A DNA stretch of 64,000 nt from Cellvibrio sp. KY-GH-1. GTDB lineage: Bacteria; Pseudomonadota; Gammaproteobacteria; Pseudomonadales; Cellvibrionaceae. The stretch lies in the NCBI RefSeq assembly GCF_008806975.1, contig NZ_CP031728.1, positions 4,815,501-4,879,500 of the forward strand, written 5' to 3'. This document shows positions 25,344 through 34,515 of this stretch, one piece after another; the stretch's first letter is position 1; the number at the start of each line of letters is the position of its first letter. The position numbers were made by a program, and so were the translations under genes. A model generated the notes under the pieces. The model worked only from the letters and a program-made list of their open reading frames with translations, was not told the DNA's origin and searched no databases.

Positions 25344-27545
25344 ATGGCCACCAAAAAATCCTCGCGCGCCAATGAAACCCAAGAGCAAGATGATCTGATC
25401 ACGTTGGATGCTTCACCCGAAGAAATGGCAGAGTCCGAAGGGCAATCTATTTCGGGGTCAAACAGCGGTTACATGTATTTTACCGAGCGGGATTTGAATA
25501 AAATCCTCTACAACCTGGATACCTTGCGTTCCAGTGTTTATCCCCAGGTCGGCAATGATCAGAATGAAGATGCCAAGCCGCCGCAATTCCCGTCGGTGTG
25601 TTTAATTGGCTTGGGGCGCTGCGGTTCCAATATCGCGTTGGATGTGGCCTCACTGGTTTACAACGCGCGCAATTATTACCTCAACGATTTCACCACCGAA
25701 GAAAAAGAAGTTCGCGAGCAGGACCATAAGCCCATGCGCTGGATTAAGCGCGGTTTACATTTGAAAGGTTCGCATCGGTTAAAGCCAGTGTTTTTAATTG
25801 AGCCGTTGGTGATGCTCGGCGATCTGGATAAAGATATCGATGGCCGCATTCGTTTTTCCCACAAGGGTGAGCGCTCCGGTTTTCTGAAGGATTACACCAA
25901 AATGAAAATCATGGACTTGTCCGAAGTCCATGCCGGTGGTTCCGGTAATGCGCCAATTCTTGGCCAGTACCTTGCCAAAATTATTTTGAATAAAGATACC
26001 CAGCGTTTTTCCAATCCCGATTGGAAGCACGTGCATTCCTATTTAATTGATTCTTGCGGCATTAAAGCCAACCAGTCGCGGTTGTATTTTTATATTTTCA
26101 GTGCGGGCGGCGGGACCGGGTCAGGCATGGCCAGCGAGTTTGGTCTTGCCCAACAGTATGCTTACATGAGCAAAACTTTTGATTCCCACTCGCAAGCCGA
26201 TAACGCCGAAAATCGCGGCCATTCATTTGTATTTGAGCCAATATTTACCAGCGGTATCTGCATATTGCCGAATATTTCTGATCACGGCGTAGAAATGTCT
26301 GAGGCGCTGCATATCAATGCCGGGCGCTTGTTATGTAAGTACTTGTCGGAAGAGTGGGATTTCTCCTACAACTTCGACAATGAAGACTCCAGTGAAGCCA
26401 GCGTTATGCATCGCATTCGCCCCTGGAATGCCATGATGCTGATTTCCAATGACATTATGCGTTACGCCGAAGAAACGGATGAAGGTGCGATCCAGCATAT
26501 TGATGTCAATGCCATGGAGAAGTACGCCAACCAATACATTTCCCAGCAAATTTTTAATATTCTCACTGCGCAAGCGGTGACCACCGATTACGATGAAAAC
26601 TATTTCCGCCGCGCCGGTATCGATATTGGCGAAACAATTCGACTGGACGCCAACGACTTGTTCATGAGCCTTGCCGGCCCGGTCGCGGTGGCTTATGCGG
26701 AATCGGTTATTCCTACGGCGTTGCCGGTCCAGGGCGTAGATAAACTACGCGGATTGGAAACTAAAAAAAGCAGCGAGTTGAATATCGATGATTTGTTCTA
26801 TCGTTCAATTGATCTGCCGCACTTCAACAAGGTGACTCAGGCAATTGAAGGTATCAGCCTTTTGCCAATTGAGTCCGAGCATTACCGTAAGGCGTTGGAA
26901 AATTATTTGCAAAAGGGTTATGACCCGGAAGAACTGAAGAACCTGCATTTCTTCAAAAACTGTTCGTCGATTGTGTCGATTATTTCCCTGCCGAAAGATT
27001 ACAAACTCTCCTATATGGATTTGAATAAACTCAAATCCCATTTGAATGGTTTGTTCCCCAATACCACCTTGAAACGTTATGCGCTGGTCATTGGTGCCTC
27101 GGCCAATATTTCGTTGACAACCCTGATAGTAAAAAGCCCGTGTCTGAGTGATGACTTCCTCACCTTAATCGTCGCCTTTATCAAGCGCTGTTTCGCCAAA
27201 GACCCTTACCGTTTTGATGAGCAGTTGGATACGGCCATGCTCGACTTCATCCGCGCAGAAGAGTTTGATGAGAAACTGGTGGATAAAATGCTGAACGAGC
27301 ATGAAAATCCGGCAAAAATTCTCGACACTAACTGGTATGCCATTAAACCTATGTACGAGAAAAAATATCGCGAGTTGATCAACGATTCAGACAAGTTCTG
27401 TTCAATCAATGATATTCGCCTGTCGCGCGATAGCGTGAAAAAAGCGATTAAATATCTGCGTGAAATTTATCGTCACAAAATCAGTAAGACACGCATTGTC
27501 TCGCTCAACTCGACGTCGCTGTCGCTCGATAAACCCAAAAAGTAA
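25344..27545 (+). CDS. Tubulin/FtsZ-superfamily GTPase, non-canonical
   Basis: The 733-residue protein has the two nucleotide-binding landmarks of the tubulin/FtsZ fold: a T1-like loop LIGLGRCGSN (87-96) and the signature SAGGGTGSG (G255-G261), identical to the tubulin consensus. A possible T7-like loop is LDANDLF (434-440). The protein is about twice the length of FtsZ, and the T1-T4 distance (about 165 residues) exceeds that of FtsZ (about 85), so it is not the division FtsZ. Distant FtsZ-like families have been proposed to act in membrane remodelling. No signal peptide or membrane segment is seen, so it should be cytoplasmic. It stands alone, between an L,D-transpeptidase gene and a terminator. 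The function is unknown. Confidence 0.75.
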   Translation: MATKKSSRANETQEQDDLITLDASPEEMAESEGQSISGSNSGYMYFTERDLNKILYNLDTLRSSVYPQVGNDQNEDAKPPQFPSVCLIGLGRCGSNIALDVASLVYNARNYYLNDFTTEEKEVREQDHKPMRWIKRGLHLKGSHRLKPVFLIEPLVMLGDLDKDIDGRIRFSHKGERSGFLKDYTKMKIMDLSEVHAGGSGNAPILGQYLAKIILNKDTQRFSNPDWKHVHSYLIDSCGIKANQSRLYFYIFSAGGGTGSGMASEFGLAQQYAYMSKTFDSHSQADNAENRGHSFVFEPIFTSGICILPNISDHGVEMSEALHINAGRLLCKYLSEEWDFSYNFDNEDSSEASVMHRIRPWNAMMLISNDIMRYAEETDEGAIQHIDVNAMEKYANQYISQQIFNILTAQAVTTDYDENYFRRAGIDIGETIRLDANDLFMSLAGPVAVAYAESVIPTALPVQGVDKLRGLETKKSSELNIDDLFYRSIDLPHFNKVTQAIEGISLLPIESEHYRKALENYLQKGYDPEELKNLHFFKNCSSIVSIISLPKDYKLSYMDLNKLKSHLNGLFPNTTLKRYALVIGASANISLTTLIVKSPCLSDDFLTLIVAFIKRCFAKDPYRFDEQLDTAMLDFIRAEEFDEKLVDKMLNEHENPAKILDTNWYAIKPMYEKKYRELINDSDKFCSINDIRLSRDSVKKAIKYLREIYRHKISKTRIVSLNSTSLSLDKPKK

Positions 27546-27570
27546 ACGCGAATGCGGTTGGCGCAGTAGT

Positions 27571-27602
27571 AAAAACGGAGAGCTATGCCTCTCCGTTTTT
27601 TA
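27571..27602 (+). terminator. Rho-independent terminator after the tubulin-like gene
   Basis: The stem AAAAACGGAGAG / CTCTCCGTTTTT with a 6-base loop ends in a T-run, 26 bp past the stop codon. Confidence 0.9.
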
Positions 27603-27638
27603 TTGTACACTGGGCCATAATTTCCTCTGGAGGCTGTT

Positions 27639-28040
27639 ATGGTACCCGCATTGTTGATGATTGATCATGTTCATATCTCGGTAAAAAACCGTGATCAGGC
27701 GGAGTTGTGGTACAAAGATGTGCTGGGTTTTGAACGCGTTGCCGAATTCGATTCCTGGGCTAAGGACAAAGGCCCTTTAACCCTGGGTAACGCCCAGGGC
27801 AATATTCATTTGGCGCTGTTTGAGTCGGCAAACATTCAAAATACCGTTATTGCCTTTAGTGTGACGGCGGAAAATTTCTTTGCCTGGATCGAGCATTTAA
27901 AGGATAAGGGAATCGCGACCAACATTATCGATCACGATCTCTCCTGGTCAATTTATTTTCGCGACCCCGACGGCAACCCTTTTGAAGTAACTACCTATGA
28001 CTATGCCGAAGTACACGGCTATATGGAGTGGGATGCGTGA
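27639..28040 (+). CDS. VOC-family protein (glyoxalase/dioxygenase fold)
   Basis: The 133-residue single-domain protein of the vicinal-oxygen-chelate superfamily begins DHVHISVKNRDQAELWYKDVLGF and ends YFRDPDGNPFEVTTYDY, both typical. Metal-binding candidates are the His in HVHI and the Glu in PFEVTT. The substrate is unknown; family members act on lactoylglutathione, aromatic diols or antibiotics. The start ATG has GGAGG upstream. Its 3' end overlaps the 3' end of the convergent GyrI-like gene by 22 bp. Confidence 0.82.
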   Translation: MVPALLMIDHVHISVKNRDQAELWYKDVLGFERVAEFDSWAKDKGPLTLGNAQGNIHLALFESANIQNTVIAFSVTAENFFAWIEHLKDKGIATNIIDHDLSWSIYFRDPDGNPFEVTTYDYAEVHGYMEWDA

Positions 28041-28555
28041 TTGGCCTTAACCGGCAACCAGATTTCAATATCGCCTGTGCCTGAGTGCGGATCAAAGGTT
28101 TCACCATAGCGCTCAAAAAAATGTAGTGAATTCTCTTGCCCGGCGGCGTGCCTATACCCAGATGTGGGTAGCCATTGGTCAAATGCAATATCAATGGTGG
28201 TGCGAATGGTCTGCACAGAGCCGCTGTGACTAAACACTGCATAGGTTTGTGAGGGAATAATAAACGGACTGAGGCTAGCGTCCAGCCCGGTAAAATCCCA
28301 CACTGTACAGGCGGCCATGTAATAGTATTCATGGTCGCGCAAATGAATACATACCCCATAACCCACATTATCCACGCGCTGCGTGATTAGGTCCCAGCCG
28401 CTGGTGAGTTGCTGCCAGAGCTTTGGAATTCTTTGCGCGGCGTTTTGATCAAGTGGTTCACGCAAACCGGCCACCAGAAGCGGGCCGGCCTGTTCGATAC
28501 GCGGTTCAATCAATGCCTGTTTCATATCAGCCGAAATGTTGTTGGAATCGTTCAT
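28019..28555 (-). CDS. GyrI-like/AraC effector-binding-domain protein
   Basis: The 178-residue protein matches the stand-alone GyrI-like small-molecule-binding fold: PRIEQAGPLLVAGLRE at the start, YGVCIHLRDHEYYYMAACTV in the middle and IWLPVK at the end. No DNA-binding domain is present. Such proteins bind hydrophobic ligands or, in the case of GyrI, gyrase. It is the third gene of a minus-strand group (VOC, YCII, GyrI-like) and its start lies inside the end of the YCII gene (29-bp overlap), which suggests coupled translation. Confidence 0.78.
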   Translation of the reverse strand: MNDSNNISADMKQALIEPRIEQAGPLLVAGLREPLDQNAAQRIPKLWQQLTSGWDLITQRVDNVGYGVCIHLRDHEYYYMAACTVWDFTGLDASLSPFIIPSQTYAVFSHSGSVQTIRTTIDIAFDQWLPTSGYRHAAGQENSLHFFERYGETFDPHSGTGDIEIWLPVKANHASHSI

Positions 28556-28913
28556 CTTTGGTTGAGTCCAGTTCGCGCACGGGGCGAATTTCTATAGTGC
28601 CAAAACGCGCTGGTGGAATTTTGCTGGCGAGTTGAATGGCTTCATTTAAATCGCGGGCATCCAGCATATAAAATCCGGCCAACTGTTCCTTGGTTTCGGC
28701 AAACGGGCCGTCGGTAATTAACGGTTTGCCTTCTCGAATGCGCAAACTGGTTGCGGTGGTTGATGGATGCAATGCATTGCCACCAATCATCTTGCCACTA
28801 TCGCGCAGGCCCTGACCGCAGGCTTCGCATTCGCTGTTCAGCGCTTTCCACTCAGTGGAGGTCATATTGTTGATGATATTCTCATCGTAAAAAACCAGGC
28901 ATAAATATTTCAT
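28527..28913 (-). CDS. YCII/DGPF-family protein
   Basis: The 128-residue protein has MKYLCLVFYDE at the start and the diagnostic LITDGPFAETKEQLAGFYML segment. DGPF proteins are regular genomic partners of ECF42-type sigma factors, one of which is encoded at 34960-36204 in this window. A longer open frame extends upstream to 29069, but homology to the family starts at the ATG at 28913. The exact biochemical role is not known. Confidence 0.85.
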   Translation of the reverse strand: MKYLCLVFYDENIINNMTSTEWKALNSECEACGQGLRDSGKMIGGNALHPSTTATSLRIREGKPLITDGPFAETKEQLAGFYMLDARDLNEAIQLASKIPPARFGTIEIRPVRELDSTKDERFQQHFG

Positions 28914-28947
28914 TGGCTGCTCCACTATGAATGTTAAACGATGGCGA

Positions 28948-29358
28948 TTATGCCTGAACGTGCGAGGGTTCCATAAACATAATCTCCCAATGGTGGCCGT
29001 CAAGATCATGGAATCCGTGGTAATACATAAAGCCGTGGTCAAGGGGTTCAGCAGGCCAGGCGGTGCCACCGGCCGCTACCGCTTTTTGAATAGTTTCATC
29101 AACTTTTTCCCTGCTGTCACATGAGAGGCAAACAATCACTTCTTTGGTGGCGTGTCCGTCAGCAACTGTTTTGGGGGTGAAGGATTTAAACATGGGCTCA
29201 GTGACCAACATGGAATAAATAGTATCGCTGATCACCATGCACGCCGCTTTTTCGTCGGTGAATTGCGGATTAAATGTGTAACCTAAGTGCGAAAAAAAAG
29301 CCTTGGATTTTTCCAGGTCTTTCACCGGAAAGTTTACAAATACTTGTGTTGGCATCAT
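28948..29358 (-). CDS. VOC-family protein, PhnB-like
   Basis: The 136-residue glyoxalase-fold protein begins QVFVNFPVKDLEKSKAFFSH and ends HDLDGHHWEIMFMEP, the pattern of PhnB-like VOC proteins often found beside YCII/DGPF genes. The start has AAGGAA upstream and a tandem ATG. The YCII gene begins 35 bp downstream, so the two are likely cotranscribed. Confidence 0.83.
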   Translation of the reverse strand: MMPTQVFVNFPVKDLEKSKAFFSHLGYTFNPQFTDEKAACMVISDTIYSMLVTEPMFKSFTPKTVADGHATKEVIVCLSCDSREKVDETIQKAVAAGGTAWPAEPLDHGFMYYHGFHDLDGHHWEIMFMEPSHVQA

Positions 29359-29398
29359 CGAGTTCCTTTATTGAGTTAATAACAGTGTTGATATGTGT

Positions 29399-29764
29399 TC
29401 ATTCGTAGCGGACGATTGATTTAAAACCACCATACGCCATGCGTTTAAAATCAAAGGGCGGATTTACTTTATCGCACATGTCATTCAGCCGTGGGTCTGC
29501 CATCACCAATGCATTAATGCGATCGCGCTCTTCGCGTGAAGGATAAATAATCCAGGCGATCACAACAGTTTCACCATCTTTGCAGCCTGCCGCCGTCCGG
29601 AAGGAGGTCATGTCCTGAACGTCCAGGTCATCGCCGACACATTCCCAGTAGGCTATAGCGCCATGCTCTTTCCATACCGCACCGGCGGTGGCGGCCATTT
29701 TCTGATACTCCGCCAGCTTTTCGGGTGCGAGCGGTAATAAAAAGCCATCTATGTAGTGGGGCAT
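29399..29764 (-). CDS. DUF1428 family protein
   Basis: The 121-residue protein fits DUF1428: YIDGFLLPLAPEKLAEYQKM at the start, EHGAIAYWECVGDD in the middle and KRMAYGGFKSIV at the end. It is a small ferredoxin-like alpha/beta-barrel relative of YCII-type proteins and has no known reaction. AAGGAG precedes the ATG. It heads the minus-strand group DUF1428, VOC, YCII, GyrI-like. Confidence 0.85.
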   Translation of the reverse strand: MPHYIDGFLLPLAPEKLAEYQKMAATAGAVWKEHGAIAYWECVGDDLDVQDMTSFRTAAGCKDGETVVIAWIIYPSREERDRINALVMADPRLNDMCDKVNPPFDFKRMAYGGFKSIVRYE

Positions 29765-29995
29765 GGTGTAGCTCCTTAAATTGAATAGGTTTTAAGCCCT
29801 GTGCGTTGTCTGACATTTCATAGTCGTGGGGCGTTAACGAAAATCGACAGCGACTGGAAAATATTTTTGATTTCTTTGGAAATTGCTAAAACTGCTTTAT
29901 AGTCAATTACTTAATCGAAATCTGGTCGACGGTGGGGGCGGAATCTGCGTCTCCCGGTGATGAGCTGACCATTCACAGTATTAAAGAGCATGCTT

Positions 29996-31798
29996 ATGGA
30001 ACACCACGAAACACTTCTGCACGCGATTTATTATTTGCTGGCTGCGACTATTGCTGTGCCTCTTTTTCGCCGTTTGGGGTTGGGGGCAATTCTTGGCTAT
30101 TTGGTCGCAGGCGCCATTATTGGCCCCTATGAGTTGGGACTGATTTATCAACCGGAAGCCACGTTTCAATTTTCTGAATTAGGCGTGGTATTGCTGTTGT
30201 TTGTGATTGGCCTGGAATTAAATCCGCAGCAATTATGGAAGATGCGGTTGGATATTGGCTTGCTCGGCGGTTCGCAAATGTTATTAACGGCGTTGGCGAT
30301 TACTGCAGTGCTAGCAGCGGCGTTAAATTTATCCTGGCAGCAGGGTTTTATGATTGGCCTCGCGCTTGCGCTTTCGTCAACCGCATTTGCGGTGCCCTTG
30401 ATGGAAGAGCATAAAATCATGGGTTTGCCGATTGGGCGCAAAGGTTTTTCAATTCTGTTGCTGCAAGATCTGGCGGTCATTCCGATTTTATTATTGCTTG
30501 CCACCTGGTCGCCCATTGCCAGTGCGGAAGCGCATGTGCCCTGGTGGATAGGTTTGTGTACTGTCGCATTTTTATTGTTGGCCGGGGCGCGAATTTTTAA
30601 TCCGCTATTGCAGATAGTTGCTAAATACGGCAGTCGCGAAATTCTAACTGCTGCGGGTTTGTTAATCGTATTAAGCGTTGCCTATCTCATGCAACTGGTA
30701 GGTTTCTCCATGAGTATGGGTGCATTTCTTGCGGGTATGTTGCTCGCGCAATCCTCATTTCGCCATCAATTGGCGGCAGATATTGAACCTTTCAAAGGGT
30801 TGCTGCTAGGTTTGTTTTTTATCGCCGTGGGTATGTCATTAAATCTGAGATTATTGTTTGCGGAGCCACTCGTCATTTTGGCGCTGGCCTTGGCGCTGAT
30901 GCTGATAAAAATTCTGGTGGTGACTGTTGTTTTACGCGTGCGCAAATTTCCCGTGAAAGAAGGTTTATTGATGGGGGTAATGTTAGCGCAGGGTGGAGAA
31001 TTTGCCTTTGTGGTGATGTCCACCGCCGAACAAACCCAATTCCTGCCCAAGGATATTACCAGCTATGTTGTGTTGGTTGTGGGTATCTCCATGGCGCTCA
31101 CCAGTCCGCTGGTTATCTTGCACGAATTGATTACGCGCAAACGCACTATGCAAGAAAAAGCCACAGAAGAAGCAGCACAAGCGGCGAATTCCTTACAAGA
31201 ACTGGAGCAGCCAGATGCTCATAAAGCGGAAGTGATCATTGCTGGCTTTGGCCGCTTCGGGCAAATAATTGGCCGTATTCTAACAGCGGGTAATATTCCG
31301 TTTAATGCGTTGGACAAGAATCCCGAGCATATTGAATTTTTGAAAAATTACGGCGTGCAGAGCTATTACGGCGATGCGACGCGCATTGAATTATTGGAAG
31401 CTGCTGGCATTCGCGATGCGAAAGTGCTGGTAATTGCACTGGTAAATATCGAAGCGTCACTCACCATCACCAAACTGGTGAAAACCCATTTTCCGCACAT
31501 TACACTAATTGTGCGCGCACGCGATCGCGCACATGCCTACCAACTGGCGGAATTGGGTGTGGAAAATCCCATTCGCGAAATCTACGAATCCAGCCTGAGT
31601 GCCGCCATGCAAACCCTCACGGAAATCGGCTACACCGATGGTCAATCCCAACGCGCCATCGATATTTTCCGCGAACACGACCAAACCCTGTTGCATCAAT
31701 CCATCGCCATTAGCAAAGACCCAAAAGAATTGGCGCAGCTGGTAAAACAAAGCCGCAAAGAGTTGAAGGATTTGTTTAGTAAAGATGTGCAGTTGTAA
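29996..31798 (+). CDS. KefB/KefC-type cation:proton antiporter with RCK domain
   Basis: The 600-residue CPA2-family inner-membrane protein has about twelve hydrophobic helices (residues 1-375) and a cytoplasmic TrkA-N/RCK domain with GFGRFG (about 417-422) for nucleotide binding. The membrane part contains the family segment ALSSTAFAVPLM and the QDLAVIPILLLL helix. Members expel K+ or Na+ in exchange for protons; KefB and KefC respond to glutathione adducts. That link would fit the nearby glyoxalase-type genes. The ATG at 29996 is preferred over 29990 because the AAGAG is seven bases before it. Confidence 0.87.
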   Translation: MEHHETLLHAIYYLLAATIAVPLFRRLGLGAILGYLVAGAIIGPYELGLIYQPEATFQFSELGVVLLLFVIGLELNPQQLWKMRLDIGLLGGSQMLLTALAITAVLAAALNLSWQQGFMIGLALALSSTAFAVPLMEEHKIMGLPIGRKGFSILLLQDLAVIPILLLLATWSPIASAEAHVPWWIGLCTVAFLLLAGARIFNPLLQIVAKYGSREILTAAGLLIVLSVAYLMQLVGFSMSMGAFLAGMLLAQSSFRHQLAADIEPFKGLLLGLFFIAVGMSLNLRLLFAEPLVILALALALMLIKILVVTVVLRVRKFPVKEGLLMGVMLAQGGEFAFVVMSTAEQTQFLPKDITSYVVLVVGISMALTSPLVILHELITRKRTMQEKATEEAAQAANSLQELEQPDAHKAEVIIAGFGRFGQIIGRILTAGNIPFNALDKNPEHIEFLKNYGVQSYYGDATRIELLEAAGIRDAKVLVIALVNIEASLTITKLVKTHFPHITLIVRARDRAHAYQLAELGVENPIREIYESSLSAAMQTLTEIGYTDGQSQRAIDIFREHDQTLLHQSIAISKDPKELAQLVKQSRKELKDLFSKDVQL

Positions 31799-31849
31799 TT
31801 AGAATTTAGTTTCTAAATTTTCTAGAAGATATTTTTCAGGAAATTACCG

Positions 31850-32548
31850 GTGAAATTCAACAGAATAAATATTGCAAAAAGACTCATCATCAGGAAAAAA
31901 TTTAAAAGCGCTAAACTGTTACTTAATTTGCTTGCGAAACAAAATGATGCTGAAGCTCAGCTTATTTTGGGGTATTTGTATTTTGGCGGAGATATTAATA
32001 CTTCACCAGAAGAGTCTAAATATTGGCTTAAACGTAGCGCTAAAAATGGCAATGCAGAAGCCCTTGCTTTGTTAGCATCCGCAAGCTTTAGATCAGGTCG
32101 CTGGAATACTATTGCAGATTCGAGAAAGTATTTCTTGATTACTTTGAATGCTGCAAAAAAAGGCTCAGCGGAAGCGCAAAGAAGTATGGCCTGTATTTAT
32201 GCTCACGGAATTTTGGTTGAGCAAGATGATGTAAAAACTATGTATTGGGATGAAAGGGCAGCTAAACAAGGCTTGGCGGAATCTCAAAATGATTTAGCTC
32301 TCATGCTTTTGCACGGTATTGGTGGAAGGTTTGACGTAGAAAAGGCTCTGTATTGGTATACGCAATCAGCAAGCAAGGACTGTAATGTGCCTTATGCACA
32401 GGAAGCTGCGGAAGCGCTTGCGGGCATTTATTCCGGTGAACCATACAAAGAACTATTGGATTTGGAGAAAAAGAAATATTGGGAGGAGCGAGGCAAGTTT
32501 CTTGGTGGCTTAGCGTATAGAGGCCATCCTGACTGGTTCTACAAGTAA
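31850..32548 (+). CDS. Sel1-repeat protein
   Basis: The 232-residue protein contains several Sel1-like helical repeats (AEAQLILGYLYFGGD, AEALALLASASFRSG, AEAQRSMACIYAHGI, AESQNDLALMLLHGI), each about 36-40 residues long. It has no signal peptide, so it is probably a cytoplasmic protein-interaction scaffold. The GTG start has AGGA eight bases upstream. It opens a run of small plus-strand genes with varied functions. Confidence 0.8.
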   Translation: MKFNRINIAKRLIIRKKFKSAKLLLNLLAKQNDAEAQLILGYLYFGGDINTSPEESKYWLKRSAKNGNAEALALLASASFRSGRWNTIADSRKYFLITLNAAKKGSAEAQRSMACIYAHGILVEQDDVKTMYWDERAAKQGLAESQNDLALMLLHGIGGRFDVEKALYWYTQSASKDCNVPYAQEAAEALAGIYSGEPYKELLDLEKKKYWEERGKFLGGLAYRGHPDWFYK

Positions 32549-32577
32549 ATTTCAAAACCAAGTGGGAGTTGCAATCT

Positions 32578-32994
32578 ATGAGCCTGAAGTACGACAGCGA
32601 TTTAGCCAGGGTAGATTGGCGAAGGTTATCGGATATATTTGCGCTTGTCGGATGGGGTTACAGGTTTCCCTCCGACATTGAAGCCTCCTTTGGCAAAAGT
32701 AGCTTTGTGCGTTTTGCCTATAGCGATGGTGTTTTGGTTGGGTTTGGGCGAACAGTAGATGATGGAAAATATTACGCATCTATAGTGGATTTAATTGTAC
32801 ACCCCGAATTTCAGGGAAAGGGAATAGGTTCTTCCATCCTTGCTTACCTTAAAGATGCGCTTGACGGTTATATCTTTACCACGCTAACCACCGCAGTCGG
32901 CAAAGGTTCATTTTACGAGCAGCAGGGCTGGAAAAAACAAACTACCGGTTATATTTGGCCTCGTTCTGCGCAGCAGGAAAAAAATAATACCTGA
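32578..32994 (+). CDS. GNAT-family N-acetyltransferase
   Basis: The 138-residue protein has the acetyl-CoA-binding motif QGKGIGSSILAYL after a beta-strand IVDLIVHPEF, typical of GNAT enzymes, and ends in the usual FYEQQGWKKQTTGY segment. The substrate is not predictable. The ATG at 32578 follows GGGAG at nine bases; a TTG at 32569 would add three residues. Confidence 0.85.
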   Translation: MSLKYDSDLARVDWRRLSDIFALVGWGYRFPSDIEASFGKSSFVRFAYSDGVLVGFGRTVDDGKYYASIVDLIVHPEFQGKGIGSSILAYLKDALDGYIFTTLTTAVGKGSFYEQQGWKKQTTGYIWPRSAQQEKNNT

Positions 32995-33026
32995 GTTTTG
33001 GTTATTTTATTTATTAGGAGGGAGTT

Positions 33027-33572
33027 GTGGCTAATAAACCGTATGACGAGCTGTTAACTATTTTAAAAGTGCGATTTGATAAAAACATGAATCGCCATCT
33101 ACACCTGAAATGGGCGGATGTGCAAAACAAGTTGGAAGCATCGCCTGCGAAATTAAAATCCTTACTCGACATGGAAAATACGGGTGGTGAGCCTGATGTT
33201 ATAGGGTTTGACCAGAATACGAGCGAGTATATTTTTGTTGATTGCGCTATTGAAACACCCAAGGGGCGCAGAAGCTTGTGCTATGACGATGCGGCCTTGT
33301 CTGCACGCAAAGAGCATAAACCTGCCGGTAGTGCGTTGGCGATGGCGGAAGCAATGGGCATTGAAATACTCAGTGAAGAAGAATATCGCGCGCTGCAACG
33401 GCTTGGTGAATTTGATGTGAAAACATCCAGCTGGATAAAGACCCCGGTTGAAATCAGAATGCTCGACGGCGCATTGTTTATGGATCGCCGCTATGATCAT
33501 GTGTTTGTTTATCACAATGGTGCGCAATCTTATTATGCGGTAAGGGGCTTTCGCGGCTCATTAAGAGTGTAG
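33027..33572 (+). CDS. DUF4256 family protein
   Basis: The 181-residue cytoplasmic protein matches DUF4256, with GGEPDVIGFDQNTSEYIFVD and KTPVEIRMLDGALFMDRRYD as conserved blocks. Its function is unknown. It starts with GTG behind a very strong AGGAGGGAG site, suggesting good translation. A Nudix gene follows eight bases after its stop. Confidence 0.85.
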   Translation: MANKPYDELLTILKVRFDKNMNRHLHLKWADVQNKLEASPAKLKSLLDMENTGGEPDVIGFDQNTSEYIFVDCAIETPKGRRSLCYDDAALSARKEHKPAGSALAMAEAMGIEILSEEEYRALQRLGEFDVKTSSWIKTPVEIRMLDGALFMDRRYDHVFVYHNGAQSYYAVRGFRGSLRV

Positions 33573-33579
33573 CTGTAAG

Positions 33580-33996
33580 ATGATGAGTTCTTTCACAGGC
33601 TGCAAGCTCGCTTATTTTTACAATGGCAAATTGCTGGTGTATCGGCGCGATAACAATCCTGCTATTCCTTTTTCCAATCAGTGGGATTTTCCCGGTGGAG
33701 GCAGGGAGGGGGATGAGTCGCCGGAAGATTGTGTGTTGAGGGAGTTGCAGGAGGAATTCGGAATTGAATTACCTTCTGCGCGATTGGTCTATCGTCAGCA
33801 GGTGGTGAACCATTTACAAAACGGTTTGTCGTGGTTTTTTGTTGCGCTAGGCAATGAGGATGAACTAAATGCTATTCACTTTGGTAATGAGGGGCAGTAT
33901 TGGCAATTGATGGATACTGCAACATTTTTGCATGATCCTGATGCTATGCTAGTCCTGAAGGTTCGATTACTAAGGCTTCTGCACGCGAAAAGTTAA
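33580..33996 (+). CDS. Nudix hydrolase
   Basis: The 138-residue enzyme has an intact Nudix box (GGREGDESPEDCVLRELQEE, then FGI), with all catalytic Glu residues, in contrast to the degenerate regulator at 3373-4104. It should hydrolyse a nucleoside-diphosphate-linked compound; the substrate is unknown. It is closely linked to the upstream DUF4256 gene, and two adjacent ATGs at 33580 and 33583 are possible starts. Confidence 0.87.
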   Translation: MMSSFTGCKLAYFYNGKLLVYRRDNNPAIPFSNQWDFPGGGREGDESPEDCVLRELQEEFGIELPSARLVYRQQVVNHLQNGLSWFFVALGNEDELNAIHFGNEGQYWQLMDTATFLHDPDAMLVLKVRLLRLLHAKS

Positions 33997-34125
33997 CATT
34001 TACTGTGAGTAAAATAATTTTTCGCTGTCGAAAAGATATCGCGTCATTCGACAATAAATGCCGTTCTCATTCAGGGACTGGCAATTAGTTTCCCTCGTTT
34101 TCAAAATTATGAAAGGAACCAAATC

Positions 34126-34473
34126 ATGAAAAATCTCGGCAGCTGCCATTGCGGAAACATTCGTTTTGAAGTTGAAGGTGAGATAGATTCCGGCCTGGCC
34201 TGTAATTGTTCTATTTGCCAACGCAAAGGCACGCTTTTGTGGTTTGCGCCGTTCAGCGCGTTTAATTTATTGGGTGCTGGCGAAAATGTAGGCACCTACA
34301 CCTTTAACAAACATGTTATCCAGCATAAATTTTGCCAGGTGTGCGGCGTGGCGCCTTATGCCGAAGGTGTTGATCCGGCAGGTAATAAAATTGCCGCGAT
34401 TAACATTCGCTGTATTGAAGGAATAGATCTGGATTCAATTCCAATACATCGCTATAACGGCAAGGATGTGTGA
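34126..34473 (+). CDS. GFA-family zinc protein
   Basis: The 115-residue protein belongs to the GFA family (glutathione-dependent formaldehyde-activating enzyme fold). Zinc ligands are visible as CHC (Cys7, Cys9), CNCSIC (Cys26, Cys28, Cys31) and a later CQVC pair. Family members are proposed to handle S-hydroxymethylglutathione or related thiols, but activity for most is unproven. AAAGGA precedes the ATG. It is followed by a MAPEG gene, also a glutathione-associated fold. Confidence 0.88.
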   Translation: MKNLGSCHCGNIRFEVEGEIDSGLACNCSICQRKGTLLWFAPFSAFNLLGAGENVGTYTFNKHVIQHKFCQVCGVAPYAEGVDPAGNKIAAINIRCIEGIDLDSIPIHRYNGKDV

Positions 34474-34515
34474 TTGCCGTAACAATTTTTGCCAGATATT
34501 TATGAGGTAATTTCT

